Part shown: in pieces, positions 1-12,153 of the stretch
Layout of the letters: each line of letters begins with the position of its first letter
Position numbering within the stretch: position 1 is the first letter of the stretch
NCBI GenBank assembly: GCA_013115145.1
Contig: JAAPAO010000258.1
Coordinates: 1-46,090 of the forward strand
Length of the DNA: 46,090 nucleotides
Reading direction: 5' to 3'
From: Perkinsus chesapeaki
Lineage: Eukaryota > Perkinsozoa > Perkinsida > Perkinsidae
Notes under the pieces: model-generated
The model's database searches: none
Told to the model about the DNA's origin: nothing
What the model saw: the letters and a program-made list of their open reading frames with translations, nothing else
Program-made: the position numbers and the translations under genes

Positions 1-875
1 TGCATAGTAACGAGATCTGCCACCTCTATTGCCAGAAGCAAAGAACCGTTGCACCATCATTCGACAGGCAGCCCTGGAGGCATACGATGCATCAAGAATA
101 ATCGTAAGGCAACAGAGCCAGATTTGAACTAACTCAGTTGGCTGCATCCTACACAAGGTCAATGCTATGGCGTCATCCGTCGCTGTCCTCTGCGGCTGCA
201 TCTTCACACCAGTCAAGGCAGATTGGTAGGTTATAGGAATGCTGAGGAGACATAAGATTTCTCTCAGTGCTATGAGCGGTAACCCATACACATGCGGATT
301 CCCAGTAACAACATTATCACAGTAGGATTAGCATCAACTTCAGCTATTTTAGTCTCGAGCTTACGAAGGCTTATATTATACCTCGGAGACATTGTGGGAG
401 GCAGTCAAACTAAGTAAGCTAATGAAAACCAATATTGCCGCCTCAACAGAGTGGATTCCTATCTCCAGCAACGAACCGCTGCCGCATCAACTGAGGCGAA
501 TTGCGATAATAGCCTTTTTGATAATAGCAACAAGTTTTCGGTATCTCGGGTGTAGCGTTCAGCACAATCCAGACCCAGTACCGTAAGCTCAAAGAGTTTG
601 AATAATACGAAATGGCTTTGTAACAACTCGGTAGCATACGAATCGAAAGCCTTGACAAAAGCGTTGCGCCAGCTGATATTTACTCGTATGCTTTAGTTTA
701 TAGCACGCTTCATGAATTGGATGCTTACGAAACAGACGTCTTGCGGTTATTCGCTTTTTGCCGAAATGTATTATGCTCAGCAACTAATCCAACATTAAGC
801 TTGTTGCAAGAAATCAATTTAGTTAGTATACCGTGCGGCTGCATTCATGGGGGCTCAGGGCATTCTAGAGCCAAT
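1..875. other. No gene recognised (left flank)
   Basis: No convincing exon was found on either strand. The open frames here are short (under 72 codons), lack recognisable motifs and are not bounded by paired splice sites. The region lies 3' of the large coiled-coil gene that ends at 876 and should contain its 3' UTR. Confidence 0.5.
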
Positions 876-3800
876 TCAAGGAGTAAGAGCGAGGCTGGGA
901 TGCTTGCTGTTTGATAAATGCTTCCGAAGTTCCTGAAGAATACCGAAGCGATTTATCCTCTGATTGAAAGGTGGGTGCAGTAGGATTCGTTCACTCCAGT
1001 GATCGGAGTCCTTACAGGTTCGATGGCTTTTTTCTGAGCTTCTAGTTTGTTCTCTCTCTGTATAACCTTCGCCCGACGCTCCCTACGCGAGAGAGAGCCG
1101 TAGCGGAGTTGAACAGCTCAACAGTGTGTACTTGAGCGCCTCATTCTCGAACTCCATTTGCCTTGCGAACCGCTCTTTTTCTTCTTCTAGCTTCGCCCGC
1201 TCACGCTCAAGCACTTCCGTCTTATGAGCCCATATGGCTTCGCGAAGGTCGAGGTCAGCCTGAACAATAAAGCATGCCGGAATAGCTCCTTTACCCGACA
1301 GGCAACAGTCAGAATTGAGCCGGTGTGAGGCTAAATTCATCAACCGACAGTGAATGTAACCAATGTAATTACATCTTCCTCGCTCCTTGCGTCATCCCAG
1401 GACTCGAGAAGGTCTTCGTCGATAGATACCTTGCGTATTGGCGACTGGTCCACCTGGGACATCCTGAAACCGACCGAAGGTACGCAACGGTGAAATGATA
1501 TGCTCGGACGAAAGGTCGATTCGAAATTAACGAATCCTCGGTAGCTATCCGAGAGGCCTGCTCAACGTTCAATAACACGCGATTACGCAAGGTCTGCCTC
1601 CCGCGCATCGAGTTCATTTCTCTGGCCGTTAAGCTGCTTCGTTGCTTCCTCAATGGCAGCTTCTGCCTCCTTCAGTTCGTCCTGAGTCAACTGGATATCG
1701 TCTGGGCATAAAATATTCTGGTACCTTTTTGGCATCCAGCTCCATCGAAACGCACTTGATCCTCGAAAGTTCTCGATCGTTGGCCTCCCTAGCCTCCGCT
1801 AAGGAGGTTCTCTCAGATGCGAGTTTCTCTTTTGCGCTCCTGGTGAACAACGCTTGATGGCAAAGTCACTCATGCCTGCGATATTACGCTAACTCTGCCT
1901 TCTCCCTCTCGAGCTCTGCGAATTTGTCTTCCAAACCTTTCGTGATCTCTTCAACGGATGCTTGTTCTCGATAGAGTTCCTCCTGAACAGCCACCCTAAA
2001 CTGCTGTGCCCGTTCAAACAGTTTACCTTTCTGAAATCCAACTCATCTACAATCGACTGCGTCTTTAGGTACTCAATCTCACTGGCCTTCTCGGCTTCTC
2101 GGAGAGCCTCACGCTCTACAGCGAGCTGCTCCAGTGCTTGGCTATGAAATGGGGTGATAATCATTCCCACAAGGCATACATTAGATTTATTACGCCAACG
2201 CTGCTTCTCTTTCCTCTAGCTCCCTAGACACCTCATTCATACGATTCGTGGCCTCCTCAGTAGCTGCCGACGCAATCTCTATATCGCGCTGAAGAGAAAA
2301 CACCCAATTATTCCATAGTAAGGTCAAGATGCGCCCTGTTCAAGGTGTTGAATGGCAAGTGATTAATCTCTCGTATTCCCACTCGCTTTAACTCAATCTC
2401 CTCTAGCATGGTCTGGTTATTCATTCGAAGATCGTCCCCTGCAGCTCGCTCTTCGTCGAGGTTCATCTTCGCAAGGTCAAGCTCTTCTATTTCTCTCCTA
2501 GATAGGCATAATTTTACCATACTGAAGCTCAGTGTGCTGTGCTCGATTCAACGGCTCCCGTCGAGCAGAACAATTCAGTGTAGCTCAAACCCACGAAACC
2601 CCACATTACATCAGCGTAGCTTTTTGGTGCGCTAGTTCGCTGCTATGATCATCCAGTCGTCTTTGAGCCTCGGCAATGGAGTTCTCTGCTTTTTCAATCT
2701 CCTCCTGAATACAAGCGAAAAGCATCGCAAGCCCGATTGTGCAAGTCGGGAAACACAAGGAGCGATACTTCATATCGATATCATGCTGGGCATCACATCT
2801 TCCTTCTTACTTTCCTAGCGTCGAGCTCTTTCAAGGCAGACTGGGTTCTCGCATGCTCGCGTTCGTTTGCATTTCTCTGTTCTATAAGGATGTTCCTCTC
2901 GGAAGACAACTCTTGACTTATCCGTCTGAGGCAATGATGTAGGGTGACGGAGGAATGATATTACTCAAGCTCTGCTTCCTTGTTCTTCAATTCGCTGGCG
3001 TCTGTATACAGCATCGACGTTCTCTCCTCGACCGCTGCTTCCCGTTTCTGAATTTCCTCCTACTCATGAACAAACTTCTGGACTGATTCTGCACCACAAC
3101 GTTCCCACTGTTCGAGCGTTCAAATCCTCCGAAGCAGCTTGTAATCTGGATAGCTCAAGCTTGACGGTCTCCTTCTCCTCCGCAATTGAAGCCTTTCCCG
3201 ACTCCAGTTCTTGGCTGGCGTGCCTGTACATACTTCATCCTCTAGCAGACGGTAGAAGAATCTCAAGTGAACAGATTACGCAAGAGCCGCTTCTTTGCTT
3301 TCGAGCTCAGCATCTCGGCCATCGAGTTGTTTGGTTGCCTCCGCCAGTGAAGCTTCTCCACGTTCAAGTTCGGCCTGTTACAGAGGAAAAAGGATAACCT
3401 CGTAGTGCGAGCCTTCACCTGCCCCCGCTCACCTCCCTCGCGTTAAGGCTCTCCAAAGCAGCTCGAACCTTAGATTTTTCCTGGTCGATTGTTTTTTTCT
3501 CTTCAGCGAGCTTCTCTTGTTCCGCGGCCACCCGCTCGCGTGCTTGTCTGGCAAACAAAAGTCCCTCTGTCTGTCACACAGCCAGAAATGTTACAGGACG
3601 GCCGTCTCCCGTCTTTCCAGCTCTTTCCTGTGCTCATCCAAACTGTGCCTTGCTTCCTCCAAACTCGCTCCCGCTTTCCTGACTTCCTCCTGAAAATGCC
3701 AATCTTGCTAATCCTTTGCGGCGGCAGCCCATCTTCATCCGCTGACCCTCACTTCCTTAATCTCTATCTCCTTCAAGGTAGCAATATTCTTTGAGCGCTC

Positions 3801-6800
3801 CTCCTCGGCGGCAGCTTTCTCCTCAGTGATCCTCTTTCGCTCTAGTGTTGTCTCTTCTCTCTCGTTTCTTAAGAGCAACAAATTGAAAAGAACTAGGTGC
3901 CGCCGAAACGGCGTAGGAAGTCTTATGATAGACGTACGCACACTCAGAGAAAAGACCGAGCAGCACGATGGCAAGGACTTCCCGAGCCTACTGAAGCTCC
4001 TGCCGCTGGGTTTCAAACGCCATCCTTTCTGCATCCAAGTTCTGTCTATCTTCTTCGATTGCCTTCTCCGTCTTACTTATCTCCTCCTAACAGATTGAAT
4101 TGCACTATAAAATTCACGATCATTGAAATACTGAGTCCCACTGGCACCGACCTTCTTTGCCTTGATGCATTGTAGAATTGTTTGAACGTTTGAACGTTCA
4201 CGCTCATTTACACCCTTTTCCTCCTTCAGTGCTTCTTTTTCCGATTCCAGTTCTTGACTCATTTGTCTGCCAGAGTGCGTGGAACAACCAAAGAGTACAT
4301 GGCAGTCGCGCTACCTGAGTTCTTCCTCCTTAACCTTCAACTGCTGCGTGTGATCATTGAGGCTCTCCAGTTTCTCATCCGCCGCCGCCTCACGCTCTTC
4401 TAGTTCCTCCTATGATAACTCGTATCATATACGTAAGGATCTAGCAACCATTTCACCTTCCTGGCACTGAGGGCATCCAGCGACGACTGGACTTCGAAGT
4501 ATTTCCGCTCATTAAATTCTCGTTCTTCTCGAAGCACGCCTCTCTCTACATTCAACTCTTCCATAGCGTATCTTACAGGAAAACTCATAAAGGTGGTCGC
4601 TTCGCTGATTCATCCGAGGTGGACTCATCGTCTACCTACTTGAGCGCCGCTTCTCGATTCTCCAGGTCGGCAGCTTGATCCTCCAATCGCGCCTTCATCT
4701 CCTCAACAGATGCTTCGGTTCGCTGCAGTTCTTCCTACACACAAACCGTTTCATTGCTCTTCCTCCAGCTCGCTCCAATAACTACCATCCTGGAGTTTAA
4801 GTCTTTCGATATCGTCTGATTTTTATCGTATTCGCACACAGCCATTTCCCTGTCTTTTGCCAGACACTGCCGCTCCACAGTCAGCTCTTCGTTTGCTTTC
4901 CTGCAACACGAAGCCATACCAGCACCGAGCTTCGTCGGTAAAGCAAGAGGCAGAAACATTTCATTATCTTACTGCAATTCCGCTTCCCTTTGTTCCAATG
5001 CAGTGCGACGCTCATCCAGTTTTTGGATCTCCTCTTTGATAGCCAGCTCTGCCGCCTCCAACTCATTCTAAATATTCAGAATCCACGCGGGACGTCGTCC
5101 ACTGGACGAAGTCTAATTCTGCCTCACTCTCTTTGCTTCAAGCTCCTCCAGCATTGCTTGGCTTTTCGAGCGTTCAGCTATACTTGCCTCCTTTTCTTCA
5201 CGAAGTGCCGCCCTCTCCAACTTTTCCTCCTCTTTCATTTTCCTAGAAACGGGTATTCTTCCAGTGCGGCATTTCATTCATTCTGGCCACGGAGTGTACT
5301 ACTGCGTATGATACTTCTAATATCAACTGTGCATTTAGCCACCCTAGCGCTACGTCAGTTCCGCCTCTAGAGTCAGTATCTCGTTGCGCTGCTCTTCTAT
5401 CCTCTTTAACTCTTCCTCAATAGCTGCTTCTCGCCTCTCAATGGCCTCCTGCAAATGAGCAATACAGCGGAATCACGGTGATACGCCCACCACCTGTCTT
5501 GTGTCCGCATTCTCCTTAGCTGCCTGGAGCTTCGAGAATTCCCAATCGCTCGCTTCTCTCTCACTTCTCAGCTTTTCTTTTTCCACGTGTAGTTCCTTCT
5601 TGGTCGCCCTGAGTAGGTTCACCTTGCCTCAAGCTCGAACGCAGATAGTTCAAAACGCTCAGGCATCATTTCTGCGTTATTACGCTAACGCCGCTTCCCT
5701 CTTCGCCAAATCGACGGCCTGATCATTGAGTTGCTTTGTCGCCTGCTCCACCGCCATCTCAGCTTTCTTGACTTCCTCCTGAATAGCGGCGAAATTCATC
5801 GAGGTCACTTCTTATTATCGACCACTTACCTTATTGGCCTTGAGCTCGGACTTCCATTTAGCCTCTTGGGCATTCAGTATTTTCTGCCGCGTTTCCAATG
5901 CGGTAAGTTTTGCATCACAGTCCTAACATCGCCAAACATATCAACTTTTCTACTGTAATTTCTATCTAATTCCTTCCTGGTCTTCTGCTGAGTTACACTC
6001 TTTGACCGTGTCACCACTTACGCAGGTCTGCTTCGTCAGGAGTTCCACCTGCTCTTTCCATTCAGCTGCCTCGTCGTGACTGCGCTTCATTTCGCCGCGG
6101 AGAACCTCTTCATGGCTCCTGAGAAAAACCCGAACACTAAATGACAAGCCCGGAATCTGTCAAATCTGTAACTCCGCCACAACAGGGTAGATACGCAGTG
6201 AATCGCCCACCGTAGCTCCTGTGCCTCAATCACCAGCCTCTCCTTCTCCCGCATAAGGCTCGTTCTCTGCGCCTCCAGTTCCATAACTTGCTCCTTGAAC
6301 TCCAGTTCTCGACTCTGCATTTTCTTTGTCTGAAATGAACCATGTAACCCACCCCTCCGTAGCGGTGAGAACCAAATCCTGATCGCCAGTATCTCACATT
6401 CTCCCACATTGCCTGCACTCGCTGTTTCTGCTTCTGCAAGTCCTCCTTGCTGCTCTTCAAATGCTGCATTTGTTCCTACACATGAGCCCATGTACCCATT
6501 GCAGCCAATCATAATACTATGAATACCCACTAAGACCCGCGATAACATAGCCACGCTCCCAACCTACTTCCATCATAGTTTTATCTCGTTCAAGTGCCCG
6601 TGCCTCTTCGCGAATCTTAGCGGCAGATTGTTTCACTTTCCTAAATAAACAGAGATACTCAATAAGTCTGCAAGGCTTCCTGAGATGTAATCACTTAGCC
6701 TCCTGCAACTCCGCTACATGACGCGCTCTTATCCTCTCCCATATCTTGCTCGCTCCACAAGTACATACTTCATGTCCTGCATCATAACCACACACAAGCA

Positions 6801-6878
6801 CGTACGCAATGTAAACCCGGTAAATGAAGCTCGCGGCCACCTACCTTTCTGTGCTAAATCGTTGATTGTTGGCCTCAT
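876..6878 (-). CDS. Long coiled-coil protein encoded by a tandem exon-pair array (36 exons)
   Basis: Predicted 1186-residue protein, coiled coil nearly throughout; family not recognised. Exons in transcription order: 6845-6878, 6695-6776, 6568-6640, 6398-6475, 6211-6329, 6022-6118, 5830-5922, then the array from 5778 to 1587, then 1373-1463, 1132-1259, 1016-1082 and 876-959 (stop TGA). The array alternates 95-nt exons (phase 0 to 2) and 115-nt exons (phase 2 to 0): thirteen of the first and twelve of the second. Every splice site is GT/AG, every phase closes, and the total is 3561 nt. The start ATG was chosen at 6878; the frame stays open upstream to a TAG near 6970, so an extra 5' exon or a trans-splice acceptor there is possible. 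The composition is rich in Glu, Lys, Arg, Ala and Leu, with no transmembrane segment or signal peptide. A cytoskeletal or centriolar scaffold role is inference only. Confidence 0.85.
1587..5778 (-). repeat. Twelve-copy array of a 95 + 115 nt exon pair
   Basis: 95-nt exons: 5684-5778, 5354-5448, 4973-5067, 4640-4734, 4315-4409, 3992-4086, 3595-3689, 3280-3374, 2965-3059, 2610-2704, 2194-2288, 1888-1982, 1587-1681. 115-nt exons: 5494-5608, 5128-5242, 4786-4900, 4457-4571, 4152-4266, 3753-3867, 3433-3547, 3109-3223, 2811-2925, 2383-2497, 2027-2141, 1725-1839. A 95-nt exon encodes about 32 residues, typically starting EE(L/I/V) and ending in a REA-x-L motif. A 115-nt exon encodes 38 complete codons, typically with an EREAL-like start, a NERE-like middle and a final (A/N)RK. 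A pair is 210 nt, 70 residues or ten heptads, so each unit preserves coiled-coil register. Introns vary in length and show no obvious similarity by eye. Confidence 0.9.
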
Positions 6879-7679
6879 GGTCGAAGGCCGAGACGCCAAA
6901 TTTGGTGCCGTTGATGTGACTACTTTCGAATCGCCACTGATAGCTGATGAATTAGAAGGCGAGGGGATCTAGGCATCAACCGTCAGCAACAAGGCGAGCA
7001 AAGCTCTCTACCCGATAGCTAGATAGGAGGGAAATATCACAGTTGCCGCTCGGATGGGCATGATGCATATTTGTGGGTGCTGAGAGAAGACATATTCAAG
7101 CGATTTGTCGGGTCGGACGAGCGACAACTCATTTTCGGTCACAAGATGAATCACTACGGTCCGTAGTCTGCGGAACAGTTAATGCATTTCTATGGGGCCG
7201 TTCAGCGAGGCTGCGGATCGTTCCGGCAAGTGAAAGGATTGTACCCATTTAAAGGGGGCATGCAGTATACGGGTTTTTGAAAGGTGCTGTCACTTTTGCA
7301 GTACAGAGTTTTTCATTTCATGTACTCGCCGCCGCCTTGAGCACATACACCGGCTCCTGCTAAGCCCGTAAAAACAACATTAAACTCCCCACAAAGATAG
7401 ACCACGGTAAACAGCGATCTCACAACCGTCGACTAGGTCTATGATAGGTTAGTGGAAAGAGGCGAACATGGACTTTAGGTAGCCCTGTGTGAAAGGATCA
7501 TTATGAGAGGGGGTAAGTGGCATGCAAATAAAGTGGTGGATTAATTAAAAGCAGCCAGCTCGTCCCCCAACCGGCCTTACCTCGAATTAGAGGCGGCCAC
7601 AAGAAGGTGTCTGAATTGAAAAGAACAGGAAAACAGGAATAACAACAGCTAAACTAGCTTTTTCATACAATCAAGGTTC
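6879..7679. other. Spacer upstream of the coiled-coil gene
   Basis: About 0.8 kb between the 5' end of the coiled-coil gene and the 3' end of the next minus-strand gene. The first ~90 bases on the minus strand are open in frame with the downstream ATG and end at an AG preceded by a branch-point-like CTGAC, so they may be 5' UTR or another coding exon. Nothing else recognisable. Confidence 0.4.
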
Positions 7680-8935
7680 CTATGCTAGACTGAAGTCTAC
7701 TGTTCGTCAACGCCTCTGAACGCCTCACACTACCACTCAGATGCAACATTTTATCAACTATTGACCCAGCCCACCTACCTCGCCTGGTTGCTCCACTACC
7801 CCCAACACTCTTTGGCCTCGGAGGGATTCCTCGCTCATTCATGAATACGTCTTCGCCGATTAAACTACGACTTGTGTTCGGCGGCGCCAGATTTGCCGCA
7901 CCGCTCGATCGTGCCGTCATCGGCCTGAAAATCGCCGAAGTCTCACCGAACTCCGTGCGGTCCATCACAACCACCTAGCAGCCGCTTCCACAGTCCTCGG
8001 ACGAGGTCTCGGGCCCTTGGGAGGAGGGGTCATTACCGGCGGAGTCGGGGAGAGGACTACCACTGCTTTGCCAGCTCGGTCGCCGAAATCCTTCTTATCG
8101 GTCTACCACGAAGGCCGCTATTGATTGGTAATCGCACGATTACATTACGGAACATTTCTACTCGAATTCCTCTATCTATCGCGGCCTTTGTACAACTTTC
8201 TAGATCCACGTTACGAATTGTAGTGAAGAAGTTCTTGTGTATCCGCTGTCCCCTCCCTCACCGAGCAATCATGATGTCCCTCGAGCGTGTTGCTCATCTC
8301 CACATTCTCCTTGTCTCTAACAGCCAACACGCCCCCGTCCTTCCCGCACACAGCCAGGCTTTCGTTAACATCGATCGAGAACTCCAACAGTGACGGAACA
8401 TCTTCAGACTGCATGAACCCTCGCAGCATACTTCGACGAAAAGTGGAACGCCTGCCTGCCCGCTCTCCCACTGTATTGACCACGAACACTCGACACGTTG
8501 CTAGTAGATAAAGCACGCGAAATAGTACGATTCCAGGCCGCTCTTAAAGTGAATTGATTTCTCCCGTCATTTAAGGTATACAAATGCGCTCCTGCTCCAG
8601 CAACGTGATGAACAGGCAACCGCAACCGCGTCGTCGTCTTATACTTTATCGGCCAATTCTGAGCACAATGGAAGCTTCACAATAGAGATGAACGGAGTAT
8701 TCCTACGGTCTATCTGTGGCATCGGTTTGTCGTCATCCAGGTCATCCCCTCGTTTAGGCGACTCGTCATCGAGGTCGATTTCACTCACGCATTCTCCGCC
8801 GGAATCGGTCGGTGCTTCCCCGCCCGGAGATGCCACTGAGAAAGAAATCAATCAAGCCAAACCGCCAGCGCCGCTACTACCAAGATCCGGGCGGCCCAGC
8901 GGTAAAGCGTCTCTATCCTCCTGATGCTCAACCAT
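7680..8935 (-). CDS. WD40-like protein with Pro/Arg-rich tail (9 exons)
   Basis: Predicted 278 residues. Exons: 8881-8935, 8681-8835, 8582-8637, 8517-8542, 8262-8470, 8144-8185, 7975-8102, 7779-7924, 7680-7699 (stop TAG). All phases close. The N-terminus is acidic (Asp/Glu/Ser-rich, residues ~1-65). The middle has beta-propeller-like strands: a stretch with AVCGKDGGVLAVRD and a following GHHDCS segment look like a WD40 blade. The last ~100 residues are rich in Pro, Arg, Ser and Gly and probably disordered. With only one or two clear blades, this is either a divergent propeller or a fragment of one. The 26-nt exon 4, the donor choice in exon 2 and the short final exon are the weak points. The next minus-strand gene upstream also encodes a propeller, so the two may be related. 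Function unknown. Confidence 0.55.
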
Positions 8936-9400
8936 CGAACGTATCATACTTGAGCAGTCGAGGACCTGTGGAAATGCGTATTCAATAACAGCGAATAATG
9001 GTCACCCTTGTGGAAGCCAGCACGCCGATTAGGAACCACTTGAGCTATATCAACTCTCAGATTCTCATTTTGGAGAGCCAAGCGAACAAAGAGAAGTCGA
9101 AACTAATCAAGTAGTCATCGATAGATCACTTCCGGGAGAGCTACTATTCTTAACTTCGTAAATAGTGACCTGGAAGCTAAGATTCAGCGCTTGCTAGAAG
9201 AAGGGACACTGCTGCAAGCATCAATCCGGAATGCCTGTCCCGCCCACTTACTATCTCATCAAGTGGGCCGAATCCGTGAACCCTACAGCCAGCATCCCCG
9301 ACCAATATGCATTTCTTGCTGGGCACATACACCAATGACGTCAGCGGGCATAGGTACCTGCAGGGGTGAATTCCGGAGGAGGCAGGTGATCCCAGGAATC
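8936..9400. other. Spacer between the two propeller genes
   Basis: 465 bases with no exon that satisfies frame and splice phase. It should contain the 3' end of the upstream propeller gene and the promoter of the downstream one. Confidence 0.4.
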
Positions 9401-12153
9401 CTACTCGTCATAGTTCTCTTCGTCCTCCCGTCGCTGGAAGTCCGCAATAGACTCGTAGTGCCGAAGAAGAATTATTTGTAACCTCGAATCCGTAGCGCGC
9501 TCTACCAGAAGTAATACCAAACCACGCGTGTGTGAGATTATTACTAACAAGCTGTCTCAGCACGATACTGCCATCAGTGCCGCCCAGAACCATCAGAGCA
9601 ACGGGCTTCTCAACCTCCTGGACATTGGCTGCTTGCTGGGCGGCCTCCTCTCCGGGCTTGGAATGCTAAAAGGAAGGCAATCGCCACTTGCCAGTAACAC
9701 TAGAAAACTAATACAGCGTGGAAGGAATTGCAAAAAGGGCTATTATTGATAGTGAAAAACGTAGTACTGACTATTATTGTTTTAAATACATAACACAGTA
9801 AGAATAAAAGCATGTTAGTCCCGGCAACGGCGAACGTATTCGAATGCGTATCACTACTTCCACTTCGACATTTTCCTATTAAAAATGGAGACGGGAAATG
9901 GTGGTGATACCATACGTTTATGGCTGGTAGTATAGGCTAACGTATAAGGAAATATTTTCCCCATATTCTCGCAGTTACCTTCTTTCCCTTCTTCTTATGA
10001 TGCTTTTTCTTAGGTGTTGTAGTGCCAGCATCAGCACCCTCCGCACTCTGTTCACGATCTCCCGCCTCCTCCGAGTTGTCATCCGATCCGTCATTCCTAG
10101 ACTCTTCCTGGTCCCCTTCCTGGTCGCCTCCCGCCCCATCAGCTGGATTGCCCCCCGCTATCACAGGCAGTTCCATCTTGACATTCAACTGCACAACAGT
10201 GAAGGCCGACAGCGGGGTTCCACAGGTCATAATAGAAGTCGGATACCTGAACCCATATTTTGGTAAGAAGGAGCAAATCCTGCCCAGCCTACACATGCTC
10301 GATGCTCCTATCCTCCCTCCTCCATAGCACTACAGTATGATGGGCTGCTAGAGTGAACACCACATCGAGCATTTCACAGTAGTTGATGCATGTGATAGCA
10401 TCATGGCTGCCATCCCCGCTAAAGCTCTGAGCCCGAGGCCTGCCACCGGCACTGGCCTCGTCGCCGCTTTCTGCTGAGGGGATTGATGAAGGGGATCTAA
10501 AGGGCAACACGTAAGCTAAGTTAAGTCCAGTCCCGCTGCCCACGTAAGCGTATCAAGCTTGGTAAATTCCCTATCAAGTACAACAATACTGCCGTTCTCC
10601 AGGCCAACCCAGAACTCATCGTGAAGGTAGCAGACCGCAGTTACCGCCGGAGGGGATCTCCTTCCCGGTTGTTCTGAAAACACGGACAATACCGGAGCGA
10701 AATCTGATTGCACACAGGCCACTTTCGGGCTCCGCACCGCGTTACCTTGTCCTTCACCGACATTCGGTAGAGTTAGATTGAGAACTCCTGATGGTGCAGG
10801 ACTATCCAAAGAGTTGAAGGCATACACCATTCCCGAGGTCGATCCTGTGATAAAGCGGATGACTGATAACACAACGGAGCCAAATACCACTACTACCAGC
10901 AACAACAGCTGTCCGATCCACACCTTCATCTTCCCTAGCTGGTACTATAGTCATGCAAGTTATACCATCCATCAACCCTTCAGCAGTAGTTGCCGCATCA
11001 CCCTCGGATGGTGACGTGAAGTATGTGTGAATGACCGTCTTTTGTTGTGGAGCGAATACCTAACCCTGTCGTTCTCCAGTTCTCCCCCCCTTGCTGCTAA
11101 GTTACCTCAATAAGATTCCGCTCCTGACAGCCTAAATATATAACGGGATTGCCGGCTATAAAGCCTTGACCACCGCACGTGAATGACTGACCTGATAAGA
11201 TACCACTTACCAGATACTTCCCTTTAAAGCCTAAGGATCCTATATATTGCTTTCCAAGAGATATTAGCAATAAAGATATTGTCGGGATTAATGCCGTTGA
11301 ATCGTTCAGTGAGCGAGCCTTCCCACGCTCGACGAAACACCAGAACGCACTCCAATCAGGGGGCAAGACTATAACAGCTCACATTACCCCATAAAAGTTG
11401 CTTCCGAATGGCGCGTATAGGAGCTAAAAACTGACAAGTCCTCCTAGAAAGACTCGAGCCATGGTATTTCAAGCACAACGGGAGCTCCGTAGAAAGTTTC
11501 CTTCTCCCATTTATAGTACCTTCCCGAGGTGTGTGCGAGTGCTCCAGCTTGGCCTTTTTAAACTCGTCATCCAATGAGTACAGTTCGAGTACTAACAAAC
11601 AGTGTAATAAGGCATATTAATCTTAAGGCTTATTACCGCTGGGAGTGAGACAGTAGGCTATCTCCTTGCCTTCAATTGTTATTATTCCCGACGCCAGCAC
11701 CGGGCCACGCTTACCTGTCCAACAAAGTAAATAAGAGAGCAGATGTCGATTGCTTAGCGCTTCTCGAAACGAGCCATTTCCTCATTATAATGTAAGTAGT
11801 AACAATCGTAAAACATTCTCCCCGGCAATAGTGGTACAATGATAGCAGCATATGAGGGTGACCGTGACTAGTAGGCATTCTCCGACATACCAGATAATTG
11901 TGGCCTTCCCTATCTATGTATTCCAAGCAAGCTACTATCTCTGCTAATCAACAAGGGGTCTGCTTATTATACACGCTTATGACACTATGAGCATTGGAGC
12001 ACCGCACAACTTGTGCGGCACAAGTGGAAAATAATCCGAAGAACACAGGGTTTGCAGCAGCGATTGCTTCAGCGAAGAAGAATAGTTGAGCGGAGTCCAA
12101 ACCTTCGAAGTAGAAAATTTGAGCTCGATGCAAAGTAAGAATATTTGCCAAGA
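9401..12153 (-). CDS. WD40/beta-propeller protein, 5' end unresolved
   Basis: About 603 residues visible. Exons: 11986-12153, 11891-11943, 11771-11867, 11637-11714, 11520-11591, 11388-11430, 11106-11349, 10924-11059, 10544-10844, 10293-10496, 9979-10246, 9549-9665, 9401-9433 (stop TAG). All phases close. Repeated propeller blades are evident: ITCMTIVP, TAVCYLHDEFWVGLENGSIV, ITCINYCEMLDVVFTLAAHH followed by TVVLW, and LGGTDGSIVLRQL. Between the last two blades lies an acidic insert (Asp/Glu/Ser-rich) ending in a Lys/His-rich run; the C-terminus is again acidic. No start codon could be assigned, and exons upstream of 12153 are likely. The four 5'-most exons are less certain than the rest; one of their introns would be only 23 nt. 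The propeller architecture suggests a protein-interaction scaffold; no specific family was recognised. Confidence 0.6.
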
